64,000 nt of DNA from Nematostella vectensis (lineage: Eukaryota > Cnidaria > Anthozoa > Actiniaria > Edwardsiidae). The notes beneath the pieces are model-generated. The model was not told the origin of the DNA. It worked only from the letters and a program-made list of their open reading frames with translations, and ran no database searches. How positions within the stretch are numbered: position 1 is the stretch's first letter; each line of letters begins with the position of its first letter. The position numbers and the translations under genes are program-made. Positions 26,301 through 37,516 of the stretch are shown one piece after another. Where the stretch lies: positions 10,751,719 through 10,815,718 of the forward strand of contig NC_064046.1 of NCBI RefSeq assembly GCF_932526225.1. The letters are read 5' to 3'.

Positions 26301-29300
26301 TCTTGTGAAATTTTCAAGTGAAAATATTTTATTTTAGATTTTGCTGACACAGCTATTTTTAACACCTTTGATGACGCATATTTCATAAATGCACGGTGAT
26401 CCCTATTTTTTTCTTACAATTTAGGTGGCCTCAGGGTAGTTCTACAAGACCCATATGATTTTGGGAAAATAAAACCACCTCCCAATTAGGCTGCACCAAC
26501 CTTAAATAATGTCAATTTAAGGGCCAAATATTCAGATTTTAATAAATTTTCTTTCTTTTTTTTACAGGGAAAATGTTGCCTCACTTGACGTCTACTTCGA
26601 GGAGCTCAGTTATGACTTGATTGAGCAGAAACCCTCGTTTGACAGATGGTCGCTTATAGGTGGGTTTTACTCTTAATATTTTGTAAAACAAATCAGCCTA
26701 GAGAATTGCTTAGGGAAGCTCCATTAGAAAACGTCTCCAGGACGTGCATGAATCTCTTTTTTAATCTTTGTATGCATTTTTTTCTGTCTGTTAGGGCTGC
26801 ATGTATTTTTTTTTCAGCCTTTCATCGTGTATGAATTTTTTTTATGCTATAATGTTTTGTCTTGGCCAATCAAATTTCTAGAATAAACAAAGGCATTTTT
26901 GACATGCCAGCGTGCATCTGCCGTTGGGATGCTTAGTTCTTACACGGAGCATTACCTAATAACATGGTCTTGTCAAACTATCACTATAACCACGAGAACT
27001 GTTATAATTACGTGACATGACAGAATTTCAAGTTTTTGACTTGGCGCGTTACCCAATCATCTCTCTTTTTCTCTCTCCAGTATTATCTCTCTTTCTCTCT
27101 CCAGTATCATCTCTCTTTCTCTCTCCAGTAACATCTCTCTTTCTCTCTCCAGTATCATCTCTCTTTCTCTCTCCAGTATCATCTCTCTTTCTCTCTCCAG
27201 TATCATCTCTCTTTCTCTCTCCAGTATCATCTCTCTTTCTCTCTCCAGTATCCTCTCTCTTTCTCTCTCCAGTATCATCTCTCTTTCTCTCTCCAGTATC
27301 ATCTCTCTTTCTCTCATCAGTATCATCTCTCTTTCTCTCTCCAGTATCATCTCTCTTTCTCTCTCCAGTATCATCTCTCTTTCTGTCTCCAGTATCATCT
27401 ATCTTTCTCTCTCTCCAGTATCATCTCTCTTTCTCTCTCCAGTATCATCTCTCTTTTTCTCTCTCCAGTATCATTTCTCTTTCTCTCTCCAGTATCATCT
27501 CTCTTTCTCTCTCCAGTATCATCTCTCTTTCTCTCTCCAGTATCATCTCTCTTTCTGTCTCCAGTATCATCTATCTTTCTCTCTCTCCAGTATCATCTCT
27601 CTTTCTCTCTCCAGTATCATCTCTCTTTCTCTCTCCAGTATCATCTCTCTTTCTCTCATCAGTACCATCTATCTTTCTCTCTCTCCAGTATCATCTCTCT
27701 TTCTCTCTCCAGTATCATCTCTCTTTTTCTCTCTCCAGTATCATTTCTCTTTCTCTCTCCAGTATCATCTCTCTTTCTCTCTCCAGTATCATCTCTCTTT
27801 CTCTCTCCAGTATCATTTCTCTTTCTCTCTCCAGTATCATCTCTCTTTATCTCTCCAGTATCATTTCTCTTTCTCTCTCCAGTATCATCTCTCTTTATCT
27901 CTCCAGTATCATCTCTCTTTCTCTCTCCAGTATCATCTCTCTTTCTCTCTCCAGTATCATTTCTCTTTCTCTCTCCAGTATCATCTCTCTTTATCTCTCC
28001 AGTATCATCTCTCTTTATCTCTCCAGTATCATCTCTCTTTATCTCTCCAGTATCATCTCTCTTTCTCTCTCCAGTATCCTCTCTCTTTCTCTCTCCAGTA
28101 TCATCTCTCTTTCTCTCTCCAGTATCATCTCTCTTTCTCTCATCAGTATCATCTCTCTTTCTCTCTCCAATATCATCTCTCTTTCTCTCTCCAGTATCAT
28201 CTCTCTTTCTGTCTCCAGTATCATCTATCTTTCTCTCTCTCCAGTATCATCTCTCTTTCTCTCTCCAGTATCATCTCTCTTTTTCTCTCTCCAGTATCAT
28301 TTCTCTTTCTCTCTCCAGTATCATCTCTCTTTCTCTCTCCAGTATCATCTCTCTTTCTCTCTCCAGTATCATTTCTCTTTCTCTCTCCAGTATCATCTCT
28401 CTTTATCTCTCCAGTATCATCTCTCTTTCTCTCTCCAGTATCATTTCTCTTTCTCTCTCCAGTATCATCTCTCTTTCTCTCTCCAGTATCGTCTCTCTTT
28501 CTCTCTCCAGTATCATCTCTCTTTCTCTCTCCAGTATCGTCTCTCTTTCTCTCTCCAGTATCATCTCTCTTTCTCTCTCCAGTATCATCTCTCTTTCTCT
28601 CTCCAGTATCATCTCTCTTTCTCTCTCCAGTATCATCTCTCTTTCTCTCTTCAGTATCATTTCTCTTTCTCTCTCCAGTATCATCTCTCTTTCTCTCTCC
28701 AGTATCGTCTCTCTTTCTCTCTCCAGTATCATCTCTCTTTCTCTCTCCAGTATCATCTCTCTTTCTCTCTCCAGTATCATCTCTCTTTCTCTCTCCAGTA
28801 TCATCTCTCTTTCTCTCATCAGTATCATCTCTCTTTCTCTCTCCAGTAACATCTCTCTTTCTCTCTCCAGTATCCTCTCTCTTTCTCTCTCCAGTATCAT
28901 CTCTCTTTCTCTCTCCAGTATCATCTCTCTTTCTCTCATCAGTATCATCTCTCTTTCTCTCTCCAATATCATCTCTCTTTCTCTCTCCAGTATCATCTCT
29001 CTTTCTGTCTCCAGTATCATCTATCTTTCTCTCTCTCCAGTATCATCTCTCTTTCTCTCTCCAGTATCATCTCTCTTTTTCTCTCTCCAGTATCATTTCT
29101 CTTTCTCTCTCCAGTATCATCTCTCTTTCTCTCTCCAGTATCATCTCTCTTTCTCTCTCCAGTATCATTTCTCTTTCTCTCTCCAGTATCATCTCTCTTT
29201 ATCTCTCCAGTATCATCTCTCTTTCTCTCTCCAGTATCATTTCTCTTTCTCTCTCCAGTATCATCTCTCTTTCTCTCTCCAGTATCGTCTCTCTTTCTCT

Positions 29301-30759
29301 CTCCAGTATCATCTCTCTTTCTCTCTCCAGTATCGTCTCTCTTTCTCTCTCCAGTATCATCTCTCTTTCTCTCTCCAGTATCATCTCTCTTTCTCTCTCC
29401 AGTATCATCTCTCTTTCTCTCTCCAGTATCATCTCTCTTTCTCTCTTCAGTATCATTTCTCTTTCTCTCTCCAGTATCATCTCTCTTTCTCTCTCCAGTA
29501 TCGTCTCTCTTTCTCTCTCCAGTATCATCTCTCTTTCTCTCTCCAGTATCATCTCTCTTTCTCTCTCCAGTATCATCTCTCTTTCTCTCTCCAGTATCAT
29601 CTCTCTTTCTCTCTCCAGTATCCTCTCTCTTTCTCTCTCCAGTATCATCTCTCTTTCTCTCTCCAGTATCATCTCTCTTTCTCTCTCAAGTATCATCTCT
29701 CTTTCTCTCTCCAGTATCATCTCTCTTTCTCTCTCCAGTATCATCTCTCTTTCTCTCTCCAGTATCCTCTCTCTTTCTCTCTCCAGTATCATCTCTCTTT
29801 CTCTCTCCAGTATCATCTCTCTTTCTCTCTACAGTATCATCTCTCTTTCTCTCTCCAGTATCATCTCTCTTTCTCTCTTCAGTATCATCTCTCTTTCTCT
29901 CTCCAGTATCATCTCTCTTTCTCTCTCCAGTAACATCTCTCTTTCTCTCTCCAGTATCATCTCTCTTTCTCTCATCAGTATCATCTCTCTTTCTCTCTCC
30001 AGTATCATCTCTATTTCTCTCTCCAGTATCATTTCTCTTTCTCTCTCCAGTATCATCTCTCTTTCTCTCTCCAGTATCATCTCTCTTTCTCTCTCCAGTA
30101 TCATCTCTCTTTCTCTCTCCAGTATCGTCTCTCTTTTTAATGCCCTTCCCTCTGACTACAAGGATCTTGAAACGGCGACTCTCCCTCAACTATCCTGTTT
30201 TGTGGTTTCTTTAAAGAAAAAAAGTTAAACATTTTTTTCTTCAACCAACTGTGTAATGTTTCCCACCTTGAAGAAATATTTTGTAAACAACTGCCGCTTT
30301 TATCTCAACTTTTAGCCGTTGCTACTCAACTTAACATTTTTTTTTACTCTTCTTTCCTTTTCTCTTTTTTCCCCAACAATTTGTCAGTGTAAATTTGTGA
30401 ATATTTTTTGTGTTTTTGTCATCGTTGCATTGTCATAGCACTCCCTCAGGTTCCCCTTTTCTGCCTCTCGGCCCCAGTCCCCTATCCTTCCCCCTCTCTC
30501 CCTGAGCCGCTACGCCGGCTAGGAACAAATTATGTAACATGCTGCTTGACATATTATTACCTATTTTGTAGCGATGATTGGAGGTTACCTCGGTCTGTTC
30601 CTGGGTATGAGTCTGCTAACAGTCCTGGAGTTCTTTGATCTTCTTGTGATGAAGTTTCTCAACAGGATTTCTTCCAATAAGAAGGGTGTCAACACCGTTA
30701 CAGTAGAACCGCAAGAATCACAGAATGCGTTTGCTTTTAAACAAGGACCTACGGTATAA
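20379..30759 (+). CDS. DEG/ENaC sodium channel copy 2, intact
   Basis: Six exons join in frame: 20,379-21,176, 21,612-21,774, 23,769-23,828, 24,632-24,836, 26,568-26,659 and 30,572-30,759, giving about 501 residues, normal for the family. Residues 30-55 form TM1 (FWLFVVLAGFAGFIYQSFLS), followed by the hallmark FPAVTICNFNP near residue 78. The central part is the cysteine-rich ectodomain with ECGE, CSKQCLHDYG and KKCGCQP. Near the end GLFLGMSLLTVLEFFD gives the G-x-S filter and TM2, followed by a short cytoplasmic tail. Known members are proton-, peptide- or mechanically gated Na+ channels at the plasma membrane; the ligand here cannot be told. I start at the MADTSW methionine because copy 1 shares it. 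Intron 5 is swollen by a 3-kb minisatellite. Confidence 0.9.
24190..24548. repeat. Dispersed element in intron 3 of copy 2
   Basis: Counterpart of 9325-9690, starting CAGGGGCGGATCTAGC and ending CTAGATCCG. It was inserted before the unit duplicated, because both copies carry it in the same place. The right end has lost a few bases relative to copy 1. Confidence 0.6.
24931..25403. mobile_element. Complete MITE with long terminal inverted repeats, intron 4 of copy 2
   Basis: The ends are CAGGGGCTCATAAGTAGGGG and its inverse CCCCTACTTATGAGCCCCTG. The flanks GTAGGGG and GTAGGGA suggest a 7-bp target duplication with one mismatch. The 473-bp interior has no transposase. Subterminal sequences (CAATCA, TATATA, GTGTCAC, GGATCAGGCTATTTTTAGAC) recur inverted on both sides. 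Related copies lie at 10,076, 40,021-41,157 and about 49,757-50,300. Confidence 0.85.
27057..30130 (+). repeat. Expanded 24-bp minisatellite (about 125 units) in the last intron of copy 2
   Basis: A 3.07-kb array of the pyrimidine minisatellite, roughly eight times the copy 0 array and five times the copy 1 array. Almost every unit carries TTTCTCTCTCCAG followed by TATCATC or TATCATT. Marker variants such as CTGTCTCCAG, ATCTATC, TCTCATCAG, TCCAATATC and TATCGTC recur in the same order about 0.8 kb apart (for example near 28,207 and 29,003). Growth therefore included block duplication as well as single-unit slippage. A 610-residue Leu/Ser-rich frame across it is a by-product of the period being a multiple of three. 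Confidence 0.96.
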
Positions 30760-33094
30760 AAGGCGCGCGCGTCTGTCACGCAGGAATAAGTTGAACATGT
30801 AGTGAAGACATATTTAGCATCTAGAAATTATATACTGATCGGCTGTCAGCATATTGAAGTCCACGGAACAAAAAGCATTTTGTTTAGGTTACCTATCGCG
30901 TTTGACAGGCAAATATAAAACGCTCGCATGGAAATTGCTTAGTCAAGCAGTTCATATTTTTAGCAGATTGACCTTTTGCTCGGGAAACTTATAGGCCTAC
31001 CGCGTTCCTTTTCAAGTGGTACTGGAGAACAGAGTTTTAAGCATTTGCTTTAGTCCTGTATCCGTTAACTACATAAGGAAAGTTAAGTCTAAGTTCACAC
31101 AAGGTTTACCCTAAGAGTTTGAGTGCAAAAATGATTAGAATGCTGTCAATCATATTAATCACGTGTGTAGCTCGCCATGCGCACTAGCACAGCTAGCAGT
31201 TAGTGTGTGACAACCGTAGTCAGTAGCAACATGTAAATATTACGTGAGTCACGGTAGCCCAAGGGTAACAAACCGACACACCCATGGGGGGTAAATCGTT
31301 CCTCGAACGCCCATTGGCTGAAGCCTTATCTAAACAGAGCTTACAGCTTTCCATGGGTGTCAGTGTCGGATTACCTAAGGGACGACGTCTTAGGAGCATA
31401 TAAACATGGGTACGTACTGAAGCCCCATTACACTAAATACTTGAAGAGACATTTGTAAGGCACTCTCACAAACGAACTTGAAGAAACACACATGTGAAAA
31501 CAATTGCAATACTCACAGTAACACTGTATATGTGTTACTGTATATAACACATATATCACATATGACAATACAAAAATCTTGTAAAGACTTTGTAACAGCG
31601 AATAAGTAAAAACCGGTACCTCCCCCAGGTAAGTGGGTCATAGTCGTTTGGTTAAATGTGGTTAGAGAACCAAAAATAATAGCGGTTACATCATCACGTC
31701 ATTCTCGCTAGACTTTGTCGAGTACAGAACTCCATAAAAAGAAGCAAAAGAGATATGATCAAGTTCGAAATAATGTCTAATGATGTTTAAAAACATCAAT
31801 AGTGTAAAGACAATTAATTAATTCGACAAAGTCTAAATCTTCAATCTTTTCTGCTGCCTGGACAGATAATAGAGAATGGAGCAATTCTGGAGCAAAAACG
31901 TTTTCAAGTTTCGTTATTTTCACAAAAAGAACAGCGCGTGATGTTTTTTAATTTTACTTTCAATCACAATTTTTGTCGTTGTTGCCGTAGAAACTACTCC
32001 CAAGAAGCTCGGCGTTATTGCCTTGTGTATACAGAACATTATTTTCAACGCGTTGAAATGAATCTACGGCTCTGCTTTTTCGAGATTGACGGAGCTCTGC
32101 ACTTGATGTGATCTAGTGAGAATAACGACTTGGACCAGGCGCGCGCCCTTTACCATTTAACGCCCCCTCCCCCTCGGACCATCGAAATTTAATAAACGCC
32201 CCGGTCATTTATTAGATCATTTACGGTAATCGGAGGCTAATAATCCATCAAGAAGACGTATCTTAAAATTAAAAAAAAAAAATCATTATCGGAAAATCAT
32301 TGCGTCTGGTCGTACCCAGACACGTATGTGTGCATCAGCACGTATCCAGGATGTTTTGAAGGGAGGGCGGGGGATGAGCAGTCTTAGGTATCATATGGAA
32401 AAAGGATCGATTCTTCAATAAAAAATGACCCTCTTTTTGGCGGCCAAGGGGGAGGAGGAGGGGGGGGGTGTACGCGCACCCACGCGCCTGTGTATATAAT
32501 TTTCGGCGCCACCAAAATGCATTCATTTTAGTATGCATATTGTAAATATAAGTATAGATTGTTGCATATTAACTTACCACGAGCAAGAATAAGAAACAAT
32601 TAGCAAGAATAGAAACAATCACGCAAGAAGCAAGAATCGAAACAATTACGCAAGAAGCAAGAATAGAAACAATTACGCAAGAAGCAAGAATAGAAACAAT
32701 TAAAACTGTAAAATACAAAGAAAGGATCAATATCTTATTTTTGCCATGGTACAGATAGGATGGAGAGATGAAAGTCACAGACATCATTATACTGGGAGGA
32801 TTTTGAGGTTCTTAAGGCCTAGCTAAACTTTTAGCGCGCCCACAATCTTGTAGCTGCGACAAAGAAATATTTCTAGGATAGTTGAAAATTATTTTCGTGT
32901 CGCGCGCAAAATTTGTCGCGCACTACATGTTTTTTGTAAACAGGAAACAGTTAAGAGACGCGCTCGACATGTCGCCTAGTTTATCCAGGCTTTTAAAAAG
33001 AATACACTGTGTTTTTGCGGCCAAAGAGGGGGCACCGCCTTCCTGCACTTAAGGTTCACGTTGGAATGCACTATATGGGAAAAGTGATGGTTGC
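30760..33094. other. Truncated third spacer of the channel array
   Basis: This matches the start of the other two spacers but is more diverged and carries private deletions. About 325 bp present at 1738-2062 are missing here, with the joint at the short repeat CAGCTAGCAG. Homology stops at AAAAGTGATGGTTG (33,081-33,094), which in the other spacers is followed at once by the hexamer array. No further channel exon follows, so this is the right edge of the tandem array. Confidence 0.8.
32582..32710. repeat. Small tandem repeat private to the third spacer
   Basis: About four units of roughly 27 bp built around GCAAGAATAGAAACAATTAC. The other two spacers have a single GCAAGAATAAAAACAAT at the same place (about 3707 and 15,228), so the expansion occurred in this unit only. 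A minus-strand frame across it is not a gene. Confidence 0.8.
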
Positions 33095-33887
33095 TGATCA
33101 AACCTTCATAGACACTGGTATAGGGACGCACAACTTGAAAACAGACCTGGCGAGTAATAATTTTCCGCATGTTTTCCGTGAAGGGGGGGGGGGGGGGGGG
33201 GGTGGATAGGTTCGCGGATTCGGCCCCGAAATACTCATGAATTACGGATTTTGATGATTATTTCAGCGGATTGGCGGATTTTGGAAATACGGCGGATCAC
33301 GGATCTGTTGACAATTTGGGCGCGGATTTCGGATTTTTGACTGCTCTGACAGTCGAATTTCGGATTTTAAATGAATTTCAATCGTTGCTATTGTTTATCT
33401 GTCAAAGCATGCGGATCTAAAAATATCTGCGGACCCACGGATTTGCCCAGAGGGACTGAAAACTCTATCACATGGCTCTAAGGAAGCCCGAATCGTCTTC
33501 ATTTGTAGCATGAAAGCGTTTTGCACGACATTTTCTTTGTGAGAATAATGTTGTTCTATCTAACAATGTCGAGAGCTATACTACATTACTTTTAAACTCA
33601 GTGGTTTTACTAGTTCTGGGCTTTTGTTGCTGCCTTAATTTGCTATTGCTTCTTAGTTGTTGATAAATTTGTCATTTGTTGCTCATGTAAATCAAAATCG
33701 TTTGACATATTTATCACAAATAAACAATACTCAAATAAGCCTGTGTGAATCAGCCCTTTCCCTATATTTATTTTCCCAAATACAACTCCACACTATGTCA
33801 ATGCTCTATTTACATACACAACATAATTCATTCATTTGTGCCCCCTTGTGTAAAATAAATACATGTACAATCTAGTAGATCTATTTT

Positions 33888-34155
33888 CAGGGGCGGAACA
33901 GAGGAGGTGCATTGGGTGGATATCCACCCCCCTTTTTAGTAAAAAAAGTCACTTTGTTTGAAGAAAATAAATGTCTGAGGGACGGAAGGTACTGTCAATG
34001 TGCCTTTGCCTGCTTGACTTTGCTGACGCGACAAATCCAATTCAGTGTGAAATATTGTTAGATCTATGTGATTTACCAAGAACCACTGGATCAGTTATAA
34101 GCCATCTGTCTGGCCATTATCCACCCCCCATTTTAATATCCTGGATCCGCCCCTG
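33888..34155. mobile_element. Small inverted-repeat element (MITE)
   Basis: The ends are CAGGGGCGGAACAG and CTGGATCCGCCCCTG, forming a short terminal inverted repeat, with TATCCACCCCCC and TATCCACCCCCCATT subterminal blocks. At 268 bp it has no coding capacity. The CAGGGGCGGA tip resembles the elements in channel intron 3. Confidence 0.6.
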
Positions 34156-34191
34156 ATTGTATAGCTTTACCACTTATCTTTATGTATATAC

Positions 34192-34654
34192 CTTATTGCA
34201 CTTTATTTTCGCCTTACTTTTTAAGAATTTTGCGATTTTGAAAAATTCGCGAAAATAAATGTCGCAAAAATTGGGATGCGCGAAAGTTTGTGAGTACACA
34301 AAAAGTTTTCGGCGAAATATTAACCGTGTAATAAGCTTCATGGAAACACCGTGTCTATTTAGTCCTCTAATGTACATATAGTACAGTAAGTAGTTGAGAT
34401 GGAAAATTCTGAACTGTATTTATAGATTTTTGTGAAACTAAATTTAGCCCACGCATATTTTTGTTACAGTTTTGCAACTAAAGCTCATTTTAATTTCACT
34501 TGTTTTGTTTGAGTTTATTGTCCCCAAGTCGCAAAATCGCGAAAATAAAGTGACCTGCTTTTCAAGAAAATAGCGAAATCGCGAAAATAAAGTGTCGTGA
34601 AATATCGCCCTCTCAAAATCGCGAAATTCTGACGTCGCGAAAATTAAGTGTAAT
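34192..34654. mobile_element. Inverted-repeat element with TCGCGAAAATAAAGTG ends
   Basis: The left side reads TTGCACTTTATTTTCGCC and the right side contains repeated ATCGCGAAAATAAAGTG words and ends CGCGAAAATTAAGTGTAATA, so the arms are inverted copies. The interior has no transposase and is probably a MITE. Confidence 0.55.
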
Positions 34655-35986
34655 ATTTCAAATTTTCAAAACATCGATTTGTTTTTGTCTTTTGGGATTT
34701 TCTGTTCCGCCAGTCAAATTATTCTAAGCCAATCAGATTCTTGCCATTTCTCGCCTAGTATGCAGTTGCCTGGCTTTCTGTCGCGACACTGTCTGATTTT
34801 CGTCCAGAGGATAGCCAGGGAAGTGCACAAAGCGAGACTCTGATTGGCTCAGATGGTTTTACAGACGTTCAGCAATATGAGCTGTATGTCTTAATTCTGT
34901 TAATTGAGCCGTAAACAGGTCAGAATTTTCCCTGAGTCTGGTATTTAAATATAAGTGGTTTTATACCCAACCCATTTCCTACGAGAAAAAATGTTTTTGA
35001 AACGCCAGGCTTCGAGCAATGTGTTGTCAAAACTATGCATGTAAATGTGCGATTATCTATTTACATTATCAGAGTTTGGTATATTTTATAGATATAATAT
35101 AATTTTTAATACAGTAAGTATCAATGCATACAGAAAATAATATACATTACCCCTTCCCTTTACGGAGAAAATTTAGCATCCCAAGTATAGTGGTTGTGGT
35201 GAGGTTTCAGTGCGGCCTTTCAGGTATTTATAAATATATGTTTTCATACTAACATTGTATTCTCTTCTTCCAGGATGTGGATATTCAGGGGATGGGGGAG
35301 GTGATGAGTCTGGACTACATAATGAATACAAATCCCAAACTACGAGTAATAACGCTTATATCCCAAACTAGAGCAATAATGCTTATATATCTTATATGTG
35401 CTTCACAGGGGCCTGTCCCATATCAAGAAAATTGAGTTCGAAATTGTCGTTTATGGCAAACGCGGTCACTTCCATATAAGAAAACTAATATATTCCCTAT
35501 TTGGAAAATTTGTATGATTCTTGTAATTTTTAAAGTGAGCGTACCCCAGGGGCTTCGTAAACTTTATGACTTGTAACCAGAAGAGAAAAACAGTTACTGT
35601 GACCATCTTTAGTTAGTTGAGAAGGTCCCTGAAAAGAAACTAAGTTTCCTCGGTACCAGACCCCCAAAACGACAACGTTTTCTTCATATGAGAGGGGGGT
35701 CCGGACCCCACCCTGCTCATGTAACGAGATGAGTTTGACTCCAGTTGACCCCTTCATTGGTAGTTAAGAATGGATTATTTTATGTAATTACTTGGAAAGT
35801 AAACGTTTTTAATAATTAGTTAATACGTGGTCAGTGAATTACTAGTCTGGACTCTGCGTTTTTCTCTAGGAACGCCCCTGTTGTTCTCCTGTTGTTGTTT
35901 TTTTGTTTGATTTTCAAAACCCCTGGATCCGAATTCCCTGTTACGCCCCCTTTACAGAATCTTTTCGATATCCTGGCATATATTAG

Positions 35987-37516
35987 TTACAGTTCATGCT
36001 TTTGGTACGTTGTTATCAACGCTAGGACAGAGAAATGGCAGCCTATAATCGCACCTACAATCCCGAAGATAGCTACGAACGAATCAATGAAGAAGCCATA
36101 CCACTGCATCCTTTGATAGCAGATCTTCATGTGGAAGAAAGCAGGGAAAATGAACGCCAGGCACATTCCAGTGAAGCTTCCGACCAATGCCATATAGAGC
36201 CCAAAATGTGGCACAAGAACGCCAACGAGAAGAGTGAAGGAGATGACGCATAGACGTGCAGTTAGGGCTTGGAAGTACGACAACTTGTCTTTTCCTTTTG
36301 CGCTACTAGGATGTTCCATCCGCCCGCATGGGAATGATATATTCTCCAGGATGTCAAATACCGTATATACGGGAATGGTGTACGAGGTGGCGGCAAGGAA
36401 GAGAACCAAGAGGTTGACGACCATGTGAAGAACGCCTTCAGGAAGGTTGTTTGTGATGACCTGGTCAGTGTCCCGTGTGAATGTGAGGTAGCCTATAAAT
36501 CCGAAGAAGACTTTAACGAAAGTCACAGCGATGTAGGTGACATTCATCACGTTGTTGAAGTTATGGGGACGTTGCATGGAGCCTTCGATGGCCGGCATAT
36601 AAGGCTGTGAGGAATAACTCACCACAACTATACCCACTGCTGCGCCAAATTTCTTGATGGCAAATGGGGGTAGGGAAGCGACATCCCATCTCTCGTGATG
36701 ATAACAGCTGTATAGGAACACAGTAATGTAGATGACTTCACCTATCAGGACAGTCAGAAAGCTCACCCAGGAGACATCGGCGAGTGACTTGAGGAGGACA
36801 TTCGGGAGTAGCATTATAGCTGCTAGGGCAGTCCAGTCACTTTGAGACAAAGGAGTATCCGGGAACGTGGACTGAAGGATTGAGCCACAAAGGATTAGTA
36901 GTAATGTGCAGTAGGACACTTGCTCGAATATTTGCGCCGCGTTCACAAGATGGTGACCAAAGCGAGGCGAGAACGCTTCACCAATCTCAACATAGCTGTT
37001 CCGTGCCCTGTAAATCGATCCATCGCTGGCTTGCTCGTACAAACACTGTACTAGTCTTTTGTTGGTGAAGTTCGATATAAAAGCAGTCGCTATGATGCTG
37101 ACGATGGATGCGTAGCCGCCGTTTTTTATGACATAAGGCATTGCCAAGATTGCAACGCCTTGATTCGCGTTGAAAATATTCCAAAATGTTTGTAGATTAG
37201 AAGTTTTGCCTTCGTCCTCCTCTGGTTCTACTTCACCAAACGCCAAATTCCCTGACTTTTCGCTTTCTTCATCTTCTTCATTTTCGGACTCGTCACTCAG
37301 AAAGCTGTAGGCGGTGAACACTTTTTTTCTCAGCAGAGAGTTTATTTCAGTAGACATCCTTCTAAATGGGTCAAGGAAATTTCCTCGCCTTCCCCAGGCC
37401 TCAGAAAGCGAGGCATAATCACTCGTCATTGCGTAGACTCGAACAAATGTCGTCACTGACCGCAAAACTGATCCAAAGACAACAGCGATGCAAAAATCGC
37501 AACGATTACACTTCAC
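35987..37516 (-). CDS. SLC32/VGAT-like vesicular amino-acid transporter, intronless
   Basis: This encodes up to 509 residues in one exon. It belongs to the SLC32 (vesicular GABA/glycine transporter) branch of the amino acid/auxin permease superfamily, which uses the vesicle proton gradient to load inhibitory amino acids. The first transmembrane block (NLQTFWNIFNANQGVAILAM, then PYVIKNGGY) matches the VGAT pattern. Further matches are RNSYVEIGEAF, VVSYSSQPYMPAIEGSM, VITNNLPEG and LVPHFGLYMALVGSFTGM. About ten to eleven hydrophobic segments are visible. An acidic cytoplasmic N terminus (DESENEEDEESEKS) precedes TM1, as in VGAT. A second possible start (MTSDYASLSEAW) 29 codons in may be the real one. 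Lack of introns in an intron-rich genome suggests an ancient retrocopy. Substrate is not provable from sequence. Confidence 0.88.
   Translation of the reverse strand: MKCNRCDFCIAVVFGSVLRSVTTFVRVYAMTSDYASLSEAWGRRGNFLDPFRRMSTEINSLLRKKVFTAYSFLSDESENEEDEESEKSGNLAFGEVEPEEDEGKTSNLQTFWNIFNANQGVAILAMPYVIKNGGYASIVSIIATAFISNFTNKRLVQCLYEQASDGSIYRARNSYVEIGEAFSPRFGHHLVNAAQIFEQVSYCTLLLILCGSILQSTFPDTPLSQSDWTALAAIMLLPNVLLKSLADVSWVSFLTVLIGEVIYITVFLYSCYHHERWDVASLPPFAIKKFGAAVGIVVVSYSSQPYMPAIEGSMQRPHNFNNVMNVTYIAVTFVKVFFGFIGYLTFTRDTDQVITNNLPEGVLHMVVNLLVLFLAATSYTIPVYTVFDILENISFPCGRMEHPSSAKGKDKLSYFQALTARLCVISFTLLVGVLVPHFGLYMALVGSFTGMCLAFIFPAFFHMKICYQRMQWYGFFIDSFVAIFGIVGAIIGCHFSVLALITTYQKHEL

Larger units (their letters stand above)
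33095..35986. other. Transposon-rich gap between channel array and SLC32-like gene
   Basis: No gene is supported. It opens with a run of about 18 G residues (33,184-33,201) and a stretch in which GCGGATT or CGGATTT is repeated irregularly to about 33,440. Two inverted-repeat elements follow at 33,888-34,155 and 34,192-34,654. From 34,700 to 35,980 I see only AT-rich unique DNA and scattered short frames without family resemblance. The 3' UTR of the minus-strand transporter should occupy the right end. Confidence 0.6.

Noticed and set aside
27017-28849. A 610-residue open frame rich in Ser, Leu and Phe
   Set aside because: It is a translation of the 24-bp minisatellite. The period is divisible by three and lacks stops on both strands, and the flanking sequence is an intron between two phase-matched channel exons.
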